Part shown: in pieces, positions 11,505 to 24,082 of the stretch | How the letters are laid out: each line of letters begins with the position of its first letter | Position numbering within the stretch: position 1 is the stretch's first letter | NCBI GenBank assembly: GCA_963930655.1 | Contig: OZ005621.1 | Coordinates: 7,179,001 to 7,243,000, forward strand | Direction of reading: 5' to 3' | Length of the DNA: 64,000 bases | Source of the DNA: Myrica gale | Taxonomy: Eukaryota; Streptophyta; Magnoliopsida; Fagales; Myricaceae | Made by a program: the position numbers and the translations under genes | The notes under the pieces: generated by a model | Database searches by the model: none | The model's input: the letters and a program-made list of their open reading frames with translations, nothing else | Told to the model about the DNA's origin: nothing

Positions 11505-14500
11505 ATGGCGGTTAAGAAGCTGTGCAATTCTTTTTCGAAGAGTTTCACCGACGACGTGCACCGATGGGGATGTATGAAGGCGACGGGGGTGAGTTTGAGG
11601 TACATGATGGAGTTTGGGTCCGATCCCAGCGACAGGAATTTGCTAATCTCCGCTCAGTTCCTTCACAAGGAGCTGGCCATTAGAATTGCCAGGCGGACCA
11701 TCGAGCTTGAAGCCCTGCCTTATGGCTTGTCTGAAAAACCTGCCGTTTTGAAGGTGCTTTATTTGTTTTTTTTTTTTGCTTTCGGATTTTGGAGTTCTGG
11801 GTAGCTGTTTGCTCGTGGGATGTGATTTTTTTGCCTCTGGACAGGAAAAATCTTGTTAATGATAAATTTTTTTTGTTATTATGTATATATTTTTGTTATT
11901 GTGGCCACAGGTCCGTAGCAAGGGAGAATTCATAGAAGTTGACTTAGCATCTTTTTATTAATAAAGAGTGGTCTCTATTTTTAACGTTTTAAAATCTGAT
12001 CCCGCGTGCTGGGTTCTATATTTGTTTTTTTTATGGTACTACATATGGGGACTCGAGCTGTTCGGCTTTGATTTTATGCTTTCAAAATAAAAAGGAGATT
12101 TCGGTTTTAGAAGCAAACTTTCATGCGTGGGTCCTGTGAGACGTTTCAGATAATTGCTTTGCTTCTGTCTTGTACACGATCTAGCAGAGAAATCTGGCAT
12201 TCATGTCTGAATTTTTATGTCTCTGCTTTACTGAAGGAATTGGCTGGTTAGCATTATGGAGCACCTTTCTTACATTTAAAAGCGAAATGAATGGTCCCAG
12301 ACGAAAAAAAAATAAAAATTAATAAAGGGAAGATTTGGATGCAGTTTTTGCCTTCAAAAGGGAAATGTTCTTTGGAATTGTTAAGCAAATGGTGCCTGAG
12401 GGTGGTTGTTGCCTGTTTGCCAATTGCTGTGACTAGACATCTTTTTTTCAGTGCTATACTATTCTGGTATTAGTATAGAGATGTTTCTTCTGTACTGTTT
12501 GAGTAATGTGGAAATGATTCCATGACCTCACTTGCATATCATTTTGTTTGCCGTGATTGGTGAATTGTTAGATGGTACTGTCAGGGTTTAGTTTCAGGTC
12601 TTGAATGTGCACTCACTTCGTGTGAACTTTGAACTCCTAGGTTCGGGATTGGTATTTGGATTCCTTTCGTGACCTTAGATCCTTTCCTGAGATCAAGGAT
12701 ACGCACGATGAGAAAGAATTTACTCAGATGATCAAGGCAATTAAGGTGAGACACAACAATGTGGTCCCCATGATGGCTTTGGGGGTTCAACAGTTGAAGA
12801 AAGGCATCGATGTGTACGAGGGTCTTGATGAGATTCATCAGTTTCTGGATCGCTTTTACATGTCAAGAATAGGAATTCGCATGCTTATTGGTTAGTTCTA
12901 GTTTCTCTTTCCTTCTTATTGTGTCCGGTTTCTGTCCTCTTTGATTGGCACAACTTGCTATTCATCTTTTTGCACTTTCTTAATTGTTTTGTTGTTGGGA
13001 GTGGATTCTATGTTTTACATGCTTCAATTTTGGGTGAAACTCAGGGCAACATGTGGAGTTGCACAATCCTAATCCGCCGCCTCATTGTGTGGGTTATATA
13101 CATACGAAAATGTCTCCCCTGGAGGTAGCACGAACTGCCAGTGAAGATGCCCGTGGTATTTGCATGCGTGAGTATGGCAGTGCACCTGATGTTACTATCT
13201 ATGGGGATTCAAATTTTACATTCCCGTAAGTCATTTTGTTTCTACTTGTTTCACTTCGATCTTTTCCAATTTGATTTAGTATTATGTATCTGCATTTTCT
13301 TTACCTTTTCTCGTTCTCTTTCTTATTGTATAACCAATTTTTTTGAAGTAAAAGTATCCGTCCCAAATTTTTTTTAAAAAAATTTCAGTTACCTTGTGCT
13401 AGGAATGTGCCTTATGGAACTTTGCCTTGATATGCAAAACATTTGCTTCCTTCTTTCTATAAAATGCTCTGTTTGCTTTCATTACAGGTATGTTCCGACC
13501 CATTTACATCTTATGGTGTTTGAGTTGGTGAAGAACTCCTTGCGTGCTGTCCAAGAGCATTTCATGGAATCGGACAAAGTTGCACCTCCTGTTAAAATAA
13601 TAGTTGCTGATGGGTTAGAAGATGTTACTATCAAGGTATTGTTTGTTCTGTTATGTATGTCCATGAAATCTTTGGTGGTTACAAAATTGTTGGGTGATGA
13701 GGATATATTCTACTCCATCCCCCATAAAAATGAAAAAAAAAAAGAACGTCCTCTTTCTTTTCAGGTTCCCCTTTTTGCTCTCTTTCCTGATAATTTTTTC
13801 ATTGCCAATTTCAATAATCCTTGTTGACCTGGTTTATTTTGACGGAAGTGATGGTTACCAAGTTGTTCTGATTGACACAATAGGTCTCAGATGAGGGGGG
13901 CGGAATACCAAGAAGTGGCCTCCCTAAAATTTTTACGTATCTGTACAGCACTGCAAGAAATCCTCTGGATGAGGACATAGACCTTGGTACAGCTAATGTA
14001 GTCACAATGGCTGGATATGGATATGGACTTCCAATTAGTCGCTTGTATGCTCGGTATTTTGGGGGGGACCTCCAAATGATCTCTATGGAAGGATATGGTG
14101 AGTTAAGAATTTCCTCCAGATTTGTAGCTTCACAATGATTCCATACTCTTCAGATGTCTCAAATATTTACACTATTGGCCTCACTTGAGGCTTAATCAAA
14201 GTGTGACAAGTCATATGTTTCAATAGGTCACATCGAAGAATATATGCAGAATTTGAACTAATTCTCTTTAACCAGATAATCATGCTACTATCAACCATTT
14301 TAGACCAGCTTCCAGCAATTGAGGGCGCACCGTACTTTGAGTCAACCAATCCATCTTCTGAAATAGTTTGGTGCACTTCCAAATTTTCTATTTGTGTTTC
14401 TTCTGGCCAATCCTATTAGGGTAGAGGTGTTACTTGACAACGTATTTGAAATTCTCAATTTCTATCTTCTCTGGTAATTCTCCATTAGTCTGTTTTATTC

Positions 14501-15210
14501 AGAGAAGATGGATGAATATGATGGCAGAGATTTTTCGCAATTTAGAATTCATTTTAACAGCAAATCTTGCCTGAGGGAGCAGCTCTCTTGTGTTTGTTAT
14601 GATGGAAATATAGTATCAGTTTCAGTAAAGTTAAAACCTGACAAGAAAGCCCTTCATCCTTTAGGAGATTGAAATGTCTCCCATAGAATCACTGGAAATA
14701 CAAACCCTTGTTGTCTAGTGTGGCAAAAGCATCCAACTTTTTAGGCTTTTCCTGAACATTCGGGCACGCAAGAACATGTTTCGGGCATGTAAGATTGGAA
14801 CAGATAGGGACAGAGACATGGCATACAAGATTGGAGAACTTAATCAACTTAGAAACACATTCAGTTTACTCGATGTTTGTGTGGTTTCTCGTTTCAGTAT
14901 CTTTAAGGTTTTAAGCTGGTTGTTGATTGCGCGGACAACTGACCTTTGTGAAGTGCTGCATTATATGGTGCATATAATAATAATGTTATAATTCTGCACC
15001 CTCACCTGTGATATTGTTCTTGGTAATTGCATGCTTTTTCGCTCATGGCTTTCGCATGTCCGTGGCATTAGTTTTATGTTTGTTGTGTCAGTTTTTTGTC
15101 CGTTCACTTGACCTTCTAACTCATCTGTAGATTTGCGATCTGTTTATGCAGGGACCGATGCATATCTCCACTTGTCCCGTTTGGGAGATTCGCAAGAACC
15201 ATTGCCGTGA
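11505..15210 (+). CDS. PDK: Mitochondrial pyruvate dehydrogenase (acetyl-transferring) kinase
   Basis: Phosphorylates and inactivates the E1 alpha subunit of the mitochondrial pyruvate dehydrogenase complex. Six coding exons join in perfect phase: 11505-11753, 12641-12890, 13045-13225, 13488-13635, 13884-14097 and 15152-15210, giving 366 residues, the size I recall for the Arabidopsis enzyme. The N-terminal helical BCDK domain is followed by a GHKL-type ATPase fold. That fold has an N-box (ELVKNSLRA) near residue 240, [10 protein letters not shown] near 279, and [18 protein letters not shown] near 318-335. The protein ends DSQEPLP. All introns are GT-AG and there are no internal stops. The start ATG follows the purine-rich leader and is the usual MAVKK beginning. 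It converges with the FCF2-like gene. The gene looks functional. Confidence 0.96.
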
Positions 15211-16139
15211 ACCTAGCTGTAGTTCCAATATCAAGAACACTGCAGCTATTGTGATGTTTCATAGATCATTAAAACCAGAGAAATACTTATGTTGTAATGT
15301 CAAAAGAGACGGATTGCTGTCAATTTTTAGCCAAATAAATTGGCAGTCGCATATTATTTCTTTGTTCCTCCTCTTTTCTTGTGTATTCGCGCTTTCTTTT
15401 ATTCTTTATGATAATCAAAATATATTCCGTAGCCACGGAAGATTTATTGCATTTATCTAAATACATTGAAGCATTGGTGGGTCATATATAATATGATCAT
15501 GGTTTTTTAGAGCCCTTATGGAGAATTTTAACAGATTTAACTTGCATGTGGTTACTTCAGAGGCCATTTTGGGGGATACAAAAAAATCGAGGCAGAGTGG
15601 CTTGCCAAAAACAAGGAGAAAAAAAGGGATTTGCGTTGGCTTGCCAATAACCATCCCTACCCTGGTTTTCTTTGCTTCTTTCTTGTACGAATCCATGTAT
15701 TGGGTTGTCTAGGCATAAGCTAAAGATAGCTGATTTAGCTAGCTGAATGCCACCAGTTTCCATGATTGGCACCTGCTTCAACGACTACAGCACAGTGTTT
15801 ATACAGGCACTTGTAATATGGAGATGGCCGGGTTGTGGGAGGTAGGCCCTCCAGTGCACAAATAATAACAATTGCCACAGAGGATACACTATTTCACCTT
15901 GGGTCACACACTTTGTACCTCTTAACGGTCGTTACCGAATCCCATAGTCGCAACTACAGGTAAAAGTGCCAAAATCGATGATGTAGCCTAAAATCAGGTG
16001 AAGGGTTCTGTGTCTTATGTGTCTCTTTGCTACAAGTATTTCACTCTTCATATTTCTGTCTGGATCTATCTTGACAATTACAATCTCTCCAATGTGCTTC
16101 ACGCATGAGAAAAATCTGACGGGACATGTTAAAGATATG
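15211..16139. other. Convergent 3' region between PDK and FCF2-like genes
   Basis: This holds the 3' UTRs of two genes transcribed toward each other. Small open frames on both strands (for example 15518-15712 plus) have no recognisable homology. No repeat was noted. Confidence 0.6.
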
Positions 16140-18845
16140 TCAGTGCCTTCTTTGCTTTGTGTGCTTCCTTGACTGCCGACTCTTTCTCTTCCATTTCTCA
16201 TTTCCAGCTGGTCGATTTTTCTCTTCAATCTCTCGAACCTTGCGCTTCCTGCAAAAGGTTTCCACATGAGCAACAAGGAAAAAGTAGGACATACCACATA
16301 CTGAAATTACAGCTTCATTTGATAAGATATTCTGGCTGTTAAAAAATTAAACCAAATACTAAGAGATATTATCAAAACTATGGGTGCTCTTGACATACAC
16401 CGGTCATAGGAACAACATACCCCTAAGGTATTCAAAACAATTTTGATTTGGCAAAATGTAAAGAGGATTTGTTACCCAAAACAAAAAAATGTAGAGAGGA
16501 ACCTATACAGAACAGAGTTTCATGGAAGGCAACACCACACAGCATCATACTACTATTTAGTCAAGACACAGCATGTTTTGTTTGGTTTCAGAACACCACA
16601 CAAAACAGAGCTGCAATTCTCACCTGTACTGAGCAAGGGTACGATCAGATAGCAACTCATCTGCAATTGTTGCCTTCCTCTCCTTCTTTGTTAGTCTACC
16701 CGTAAAGAAATCTGATGCTGACTCCATCACTGTACCTACCTGATTGTCAAAAAACCAAATGTTAGTATTGCCCAAGCAATAATAAAACATAGAGAACCCA
16801 GAGGAGAACACACACAGACACACTTCAGCTCCTATATGCACATATAATTATTAAAGTCCAAAAATTATAAATAGACCTGCCTGGAAATACTTGGGAAGCG
16901 ATTTTGATTTTGAATCTCCCTTCTTGTAGTGCCGCTTTGGATCAATGGCACCTCTCAGCTGTAATCACAAAAATTAGTATAATTCAGATGCCAAAGCGAA
17001 ACTTTATACTAAGAAGAAATTGGAACTCCTTTATCAGCTTGAGTTACAGCATCTAGTAACTCCTAGCAAGTGGACAACCACCAAGCCAATTAGAGTGTCC
17101 CTATGATATCTATAAGCACATAAACCACAGGATGAATATGCCTACTATACAATACATTTGTCTCTACATCATTATTTATGATGATTTGGATATGTAATTG
17201 ACTTAAACTCTGAATAAGTTCATTGTATGTCAAGAGAAAATAGGAGATTGATTGAATCAGATTTATTCAATGCCAAAGAAATCCTAACATGAATCTTGTT
17301 TAGTCTAATATCCGGAACATGTGATGTGATGACAGGATACACCCAAATAAATAGAGGTACTTAGCAGAAGATACAAGAGCACAATGCGAAAATAAAGACA
17401 CTTTCACTAATTCTTCACATGAATATCATGATGAAAAGTCAAACCACATGATCCTGTTCAATATAATAAGAACAAAGTTTCTTGGGTAAGTTGAGTTGCT
17501 GAGTCAACATTTTCAACAAGAAACTTCACATATCCAAATAGGGCAGCACATACATGATTCTAGGATACATAATATTATCACCACCTTACATCAGCAATGT
17601 AGAATATAAGAAGTTGGATGTTTGTTTATGTCAATGTCATCTTCCAAGAAAGCTGGCTGGTTATATATTCCTTGAAGATCTCATCAATCTCCCAGGAAAA
17701 TAATCTTGTTACAGTACAAGATAAATCTCTCACCAAAGATGTTGCTTACAAGGTTGCAGAATGATATTAATATAAGCAAGCGTATTGAAGTCAGTGGAAG
17801 TTTTCAGTTTCAGGTTGCTTCTTTTACATTAATATGTAGGAAGCAGAAATTTTCGAATGCTAAAAATGAACCCCAGACACTCCCTAAGATATGCATTCCA
17901 GAACACTATAGGAAGTACCCAACCTTCTACTTCAGGTTCGCTTTTATACAGACTTACAAAATAGTACAATCTTTTTTTGTTTAACAGTTTGTTTGCAAAT
18001 TATATACAGTGAACAATCTTTTATAAAGCAGTTTTTGATCTAATGACACAGCAAATTACAAAGGCTTAAGAAACAAAAACAAAAAGGCATTTATTTAATT
18101 CCCCTAGTCTCACTGCAAGGCCATGACCTAACTTGTAGAATGGCTTATTCCCTAAAGCGCAGCATACTGAAAATTAGACCCGCGGAAAATTCCCACTGAC
18201 AAAAGTAGAGGTAAACAAACCTTCAGTAAGCGCAAATCTTTTTCAAGCTCAGGGGTGATGGTTTGTGCAGGCATCTCAAACCTATTAGCAAGAATAATAT
18301 CAGAATCCAATCATTGGTAAAGCTTTTTGGTTGCTCAAAAACTTCAAGGAAAAAAAAAGTACTATACTTCTAAATGAAAGAGTTGAGTACTATTCAGAAA
18401 AACAAAAGGAGTTGGGTTCTAAGAACCCAAAATCCTCCACTTGTCTACACCTAAAACCATCAGTCAGCTGAGGAAAGTTACGTCAATAGCTTTGAAATAA
18501 AAAACAGTAAATTCCATGAAAGAAACGTTTCATTCCCTCCATTTTCTCAGCAACCGATCATATCAAACGAAAAAATAACAGGTTTAAATGTAATACTGTC
18601 GAAACACTGGCATACCAACTCTTTCCTGCGGTATCCTTGAGTTGCTTTCTCATCAACTTGTTTAACTTTCTGGGGGCATTAGGAGGGACAAAGAGTCCAT
18701 CAACAAGCTCGGAGTTGGGTCTCCAAAGAGCACTAGTTTCGGTCTGGTTTTGAGATTTGTTCACAGACCCATTGTGCGTTCCCGATGAAAAAGTTGGCAG
18801 CTTCGGCTCCCACGAAAGCCCAATCACTGGCTTGCTCTCAGGCAT
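16140..18845 (-). CDS. FCF2-like pre-rRNA processing protein
   Basis: A nucleolar protein of the Fcf2 family, which in yeast is needed for early cleavage of pre-18S rRNA. Five coding exons (minus) are 18845-18616, 18281-18221, 16958-16881, 16739-16624 and 16248-16140. They total 594 nt and 197 residues and join without a break. Family hallmarks include ELVDGLFVPPNAPRKLNKL, KSWFEMPAQTITPELEKDL, the PKYFQ-VGTVMES segment, DFFTGRLTKKERK and a basic tail (KRKVREIEEK, ending RKHTKQRRH). An AG immediately before the ATG and a separate transcribed-looking exon around 19245-19380 suggest a 5' UTR intron. The third intron appears to use a GC donor (see findings). Intron 2 is 1.26 kb and holds nothing recognised. 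Confidence 0.9.
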
Positions 18846-18965
18846 TCTAGATTTCGAAAAATAAAACAATCTCACTCAAACAGCTCAGATATCACATATA
18901 AGCTTGCAAAGATAACATAAGCAGAACAAATTGAAAAACCGCAGAGCCCCATTCAGTTATGGGAA

Positions 18966-18989
18966 CGGATTGCCTCCGGAGGCAATCCG
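18966..18989. repeat. Perfect 24-bp palindrome in the 5' UTR intron of the FCF2-like gene
   Basis: CGGATTGCCTCC is followed at once by its exact reverse complement, giving a 12+12 dyad with no spacer in otherwise AT-rich DNA. It could be a protein-binding dyad or a remnant of a small transposon. The sequence does not tell which. Confidence 0.8.
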
Positions 18990-19399
18990 CTCTCGTCAGT
19001 TATTGCCCACCGTTGGTTTGTTATGCAAAAGAAACAAAATAAAAAGCAACTGGGATTGGCTAAAACATCTGCACAAGGATTAATAAGAGAAAGTTTGAAC
19101 CTTTAAGTTCTTCAGTTCCGAAAATTTTCTCCAAAACCAAACCGATAGGGAGAAGATAGGATAACTTAAGGAGACAAATCACAGAGAGCAATCTCAGAAA
19201 AGTGGAAGAAAACAAAGGATCGACATTCGACAACACTACCTGGGATTGGCGCAGAGCGAAGACAGGTCGTAGGGTTTTGGATTCTTTTAAGGCCGAAGAA
19301 GATGATACAAACTTCGAGTAGCTCAGGACTACTAGGGCCAACTGAAATGAAGGCCTGATCGATAAGACCACATCCAACGCTCTAGGTCAGACTAAACCA

Positions 19400-20460
19400 A
19401 ATTGGTAAGCCCATATCCCACCGGGGATTTATCAATATCCTCCTAAGATTTTCTTTTAACCAAAAAAGAAAATATTTCAGTAGTATGAGCTTGTATTTTT
19501 CTCTCGAGATAGTTCACAGAGTTTTAGTTCAAGAGGTTTTTCCCACTATTAATTTGGAATGAGATAGTCTCTAATCTCTGAGAAAAAAAACAGAGATACT
19601 CTCTAATCTTTTCAAATTGGATGCTCAAATGAAAGAGAGAAAATATAATAAATATTATACATTTATTAGGGTTCATGAATGGTGTCTTCTCTCTCTTTCA
19701 AACCACCCAACATTAGCTTCAACAATTTAATGAAATATTAATAGAGGTTTTTCTCTATACTAGATAAACATTGACACTAAGGGTATGACAAAAAGGTGAG
19801 AGGAAAAACACAATCGATTAATGTTTCTTTTTGGATTAAGAACACAATTTGCCTAATACAATTGTCTTTTTTTTCAACTATTTTGAGATTCAATTTAGGA
19901 AACCGAAGAAAGAGGATCATTTATAATTTCCCGCATTAATTGCACTATAAAATTTGAAGCATTTAATGTTGTAGGCCCTATACTAAAACTTCACATGAGC
20001 AACATTAAATACTATAAGACCCAAATGTTGTGCTTATCTCCTCCAAATTGTATGATCCAAATCACATAAAAATTTGTTTTTATAAGTATGTTGTTTGTGC
20101 GTCAACAACCTATCTTGGCGGTATGCTCCATCCAAAATCCAAAGTCCTAAGTTCAAAACCTTATATATGTTATCAATCCTTTGAAGCTACTCCCAAGACT
20201 TTTAACTTAATAATTATCTAATTTGTGTGAGACAAGAAGGACTGTACAGAGTCCGAAATTAATCAAAGTGCGCGTAAACTGGTCCTTTCACTTGATGAAA
20301 AAATAGGGGTAGGACTATACATCGAGATTCATTGATTGTTAGACTTAAAAAAGAGACAGCTGCCCGTCATAATCACAAAAATGAACTTCTCGTGGTTTTT
20401 AATCTGATTATTGCAACAACATGTACATGAATTACTTCTTTTCAAGTGAGTTGAACCACA
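19400..20460. other. Intergenic region, no gene seen
   Basis: AT-rich sequence between the FCF2-like promoter and the 3' end of the hAT-derived gene. Only short frames were seen and no recognisable element was identified. Confidence 0.55.
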
Positions 20461-20468
20461 TAACTCGG

Positions 20469-23400
20469 CTAATCACTCAAATCATCATCAAAAAAATTTA
20501 TATCAGCATCATCATCAGTGGCGACACCAGCATTGGCAGGATTAGAATCCAAAGACTGTACATCAGCCAAAGTGACCAGCTCAACGGATCCCTTTCTACC
20601 ATCTGCACTTCCCTCTCGATAATCAACCAAATCATTCTCACAAGCATCAACTTGTTTCAGTCCGTTGCAAAGGATTCCCTACAAAAGCACAATAAGAAGT
20701 CAGTCAGTTAAGAGTTTCCATGAATAATACCATAACCGATACGACGTTACAAAAAGTAGCATATCTTTTTCGATAAGCATGGAGGTGAAAGCTTTCAAAC
20801 ATGGGAAAATAAGCTTCCTCTCCTACATTCCCTGTGTGGTCTCCATCAGACAAGTAGTGTCTTACCATGGCCTCATCAGAATCACTATCCTTCAACTTGT
20901 AAGAAAAAGATTTTGGAGTCGCATACGATAGGCACAGTATGGCCAACTTGTATCTTCTTTTAGTCTCTGCTAAGCCTATGACCTACTATACTTAACCTTA
21001 TGATCAAAGGCTTTCTGCCAAAATAAATTAAGAGTTGGATGAACACCTCCAAGCTTGAATGCTATGCAACAGTGTAAAGGCACAAAAAAACCTAAAGAGA
21101 CAAATCAACCAGCATTTATAACTCAATACACAGAGTCCCCTTAAACATGAAAATATGTGAACTCAACTACCTCATCTTCTTGCGAGTCTTGTTTCTCTGC
21201 TTCCACAATCCAGTCATGTAGTAAACGCTCCATGAGAACACTGTCGAGAGAAATCTCATTGGCTGTTTTCCTTAATTGGCCTTCTCTAAGCCGCAAATTG
21301 TAGTGAATGTAGATAAGGTCATTTAATCTTTTCCGAGCCAAACTATTTTGCCTTTGGCTGTATATCTTATCAAATATGCTCCAGTTATGCTCACACCCAA
21401 AAGATGAGCATGTCTGACTTAATATGCGTACAGCAATCCGTTGCAGCTCTAAGGAACTTATACCATGTTGTTGCCACCATGCAGCTACAAGGGGGAAAAG
21501 ATTACTGTCCGTCAAAATATTGTCCGATGCAATACGAAAACTATTTCCAGATAAGAACTATACATGAGTGCATGCTCCCGGATACAGAATTCCGAGGGTC
21601 AATAAAGCAGTTTAATGTTATCACCTGGATCAAGCTCTGTTCTCGTACTGATTGCCAATTCAGTTCCAAAATCAGCTTTTGCAGAGTTATAATCCGAAAT
21701 CTGTGAAATTTATACGGTGAAGTTTTAGAGAGACAGCTATTTAGGACACAGCAAATGGTAATTACGCTCAGTGAGGAAATCTTTGCCTGCATAGATGCAG
21801 AAATCCTTCTCATGTTGTCTGGCTCCAGCCGGACTATACACTCATTAAGGCCACGCACCACCTCTGAATGCTAAATTGATATAAAAAACAGATTTAGTTA
21901 GGAAAGAGAGTACATTTCTATGCAATCAATCAATGGTAACTGTTTCTCATACCGCCACAAAATCAGGATGATATCTGTATGATGGATTTAAGAAGTAAGC
22001 AGCCATATAGAGAGGGTGGTAGAACAATGAACTCCAGTGATGGTCTATCACATTCCAGAATGGTCCATATTTACATGCATCATCACCATGGATGGATTTA
22101 ATTGCTAGCTTTGCTCTGTACATGTCGTTATATATAGATGGCATTGACAAGCTTTCACCAATATCAAACTTTCGAAGCACTTGCATTATTGGGTCCACTG
22201 ATTTCAAAACATACTGCACCTTCTTCCAAAACGTAGCACTCAAAACGATATTTTCAACCTCTTTTCCCAGGTCTGATTTTGATAGTGAAGAGGAGATCCA
22301 TTTGTTTGATAAAAACATTTTTCTGAGACCAACCTTGTGGTCCCGCAAACCTTGCAAAGTGGCAAAGCTTGATGCACACTGGGTAACAGCTGGCCTCAGA
22401 AGTTCCTGTCCCTCAGTGAATTCATTCTTCAAAAGATTTAACAGCCAAATTTCGTTGTAGATCACTTTTGTAATTCGTTGTCCCTTCTCCATGCATTCTC
22501 TTACGCATCTTATCTTCAAAAAATCTTCAAGCATCCGATCAATACAACTGGTGGCACAAGGAGTCCAAAATAACTTCCTTCTCTTCTCCTCAAGCATCTT
22601 CCCAGCAGCTTTATAACTGGGAGTATTCTCAGTGATAACCTACAAGGGGCAGCAGGAAGGGAGAATTTAGAACAAGCAGATAATTGTTTCAAGGAAGGAA
22701 CTTCTTGAAATTGGAGGAATAAGACAAGATACCTGCACTATGTTCTCCTCACCAATATCATCCACCACTTTGTCCATCAGCTTAAACAAACTAGAAGCAT
22801 CTTCTACTATATCAGTGGCATCAACTGAAGTAACGAAATAATCATTATGAGGACAAGAAACCAAAAAGTTGATCAATGTCCTACCCTGAGTGTCTGTCCA
22901 ACTGTCTGCCATTATGGAACAACCAGTGATTGCCCAGGAGGCCTTATATTCAACTAGGAAGCTTTTGATTGTGGTGATATCTTCCTGTAGAACCCTATCA
23001 GATATCAGTTGGTTCGGAGGGAACACCAAACCCTGCCCATATTGACCAACCAACTCCAGCATCTTTTGGAAGTATATGGAGTCTGCTGCTTGTAAGGGGA
23101 CTCCTGCATAGTAAAAAAATCTGCGAATTGCAGATATAACTTCATGGCCAGCTCTTTTATTCAACCCTGTGTTTCCTCTTACTTGTCTGTAAGATTGTGA
23201 TGTCTGAGTCTTTGGTGTTTTCAGAAAAAGAGAATCCAATCTTGATCTTTTAAATGATGGTTCAGAACCACTACTAGGAGACATCCCCTTGACCGCCCTT
23301 CTAGAATCTTTACCCAATCTTCTATCACCATCGATCAGACTTCCTTTGCTCAAGTGATGCAAAGCAACCTCCTCTTTTTCGTCCCCTTCATTTTCATTGT

Positions 23401-24082
23401 CTGTCAGCATAAAAAAGGCTGATAATTCACTAGTATCTGGCTGTCTGTGTCGTCTACCAGTACGATGCCATTTCATATTCTCTTTTATTATCAGATACAC
23501 TTCCTCAGGAGCATGTCTACAAGGTGCTACTTCTCCAGGAATTCTAGCTAGATGTTGTTTAAACCGATTTATACCTCCACTAACTATCTTCTCACAGTAA
23601 TTGCATTTCACCTTTTTCTTTCTTTCATCCTGAGCAACACCATGTTCCCACCCAGGGTCAACATACCCCAGTGACCGAAGAGGAGTCAAATTTACAGCCA
23701 AATTCCTTTCACTAGACGAATTCCTATCAACCATCAATTGCTTTCCCTTGCTCCTATACCCAACGTGCACTTCTTCTTCCTCATCATTGGAATGAAAATT
23801 TGAATACACCTGTCCCTCATCTTCAGACAGTCTCGCTTTCTTATTCGAACGAGATCCTTTCAAATTTTCTTTCATTCTTAGGTATACTTCTTCTGGAGCC
23901 TTCTCACAGTATGTTACTTCTCCAGAAACTCGAGCTAAATGTTGCTTTAACCTGTATATTCCTCCACTTACTATTTTCCCACAATAGTTGCATTTAACCT
24001 TCTTCTTTTTCTCATCTTGTGCAACGCCATGCTCCCATCCGGGGTCAACAATTCCACAGGAACGAGCCATGAACTCAATCAT
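20469..24082 (-). CDS. hAT-transposase-derived protein with two BED zinc fingers (probably domesticated)
   Basis: A DUF659/hAT superfamily protein. Six coding exons (minus) are 24082-22733, 22639-21953, 21870-21787, 21700-21625, 21484-21171 and 20678-20469. They total 2721 nt and 906 residues with no break. Two BED fingers are present: CNYCGK/HLAR near residues 31-59, and CNYCEK/HLAR in a near repeat beginning YVDPGWEHG around residue 140. A DUF659-type core follows (MADSWTDTQGR) and then the C-terminal hAT dimerisation region (CSSFGCEHNWS). The tail is acidic. There are no terminal inverted repeats or target duplication around it, and many introns, which fits an exapted host gene rather than a live element. 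Its partners are unknown. An in-frame stop directly precedes the first ATG; MARSC at residue 5 is an alternative start. One intron has a GC donor. Confidence 0.88.

Noticed and set aside
19060..19377. 105-codon frame just upstream of the FCF2-like gene
   Set aside because: It covers the probable noncoding first exon and runs through a good GT donor; the family start is the downstream MPESKP ATG.
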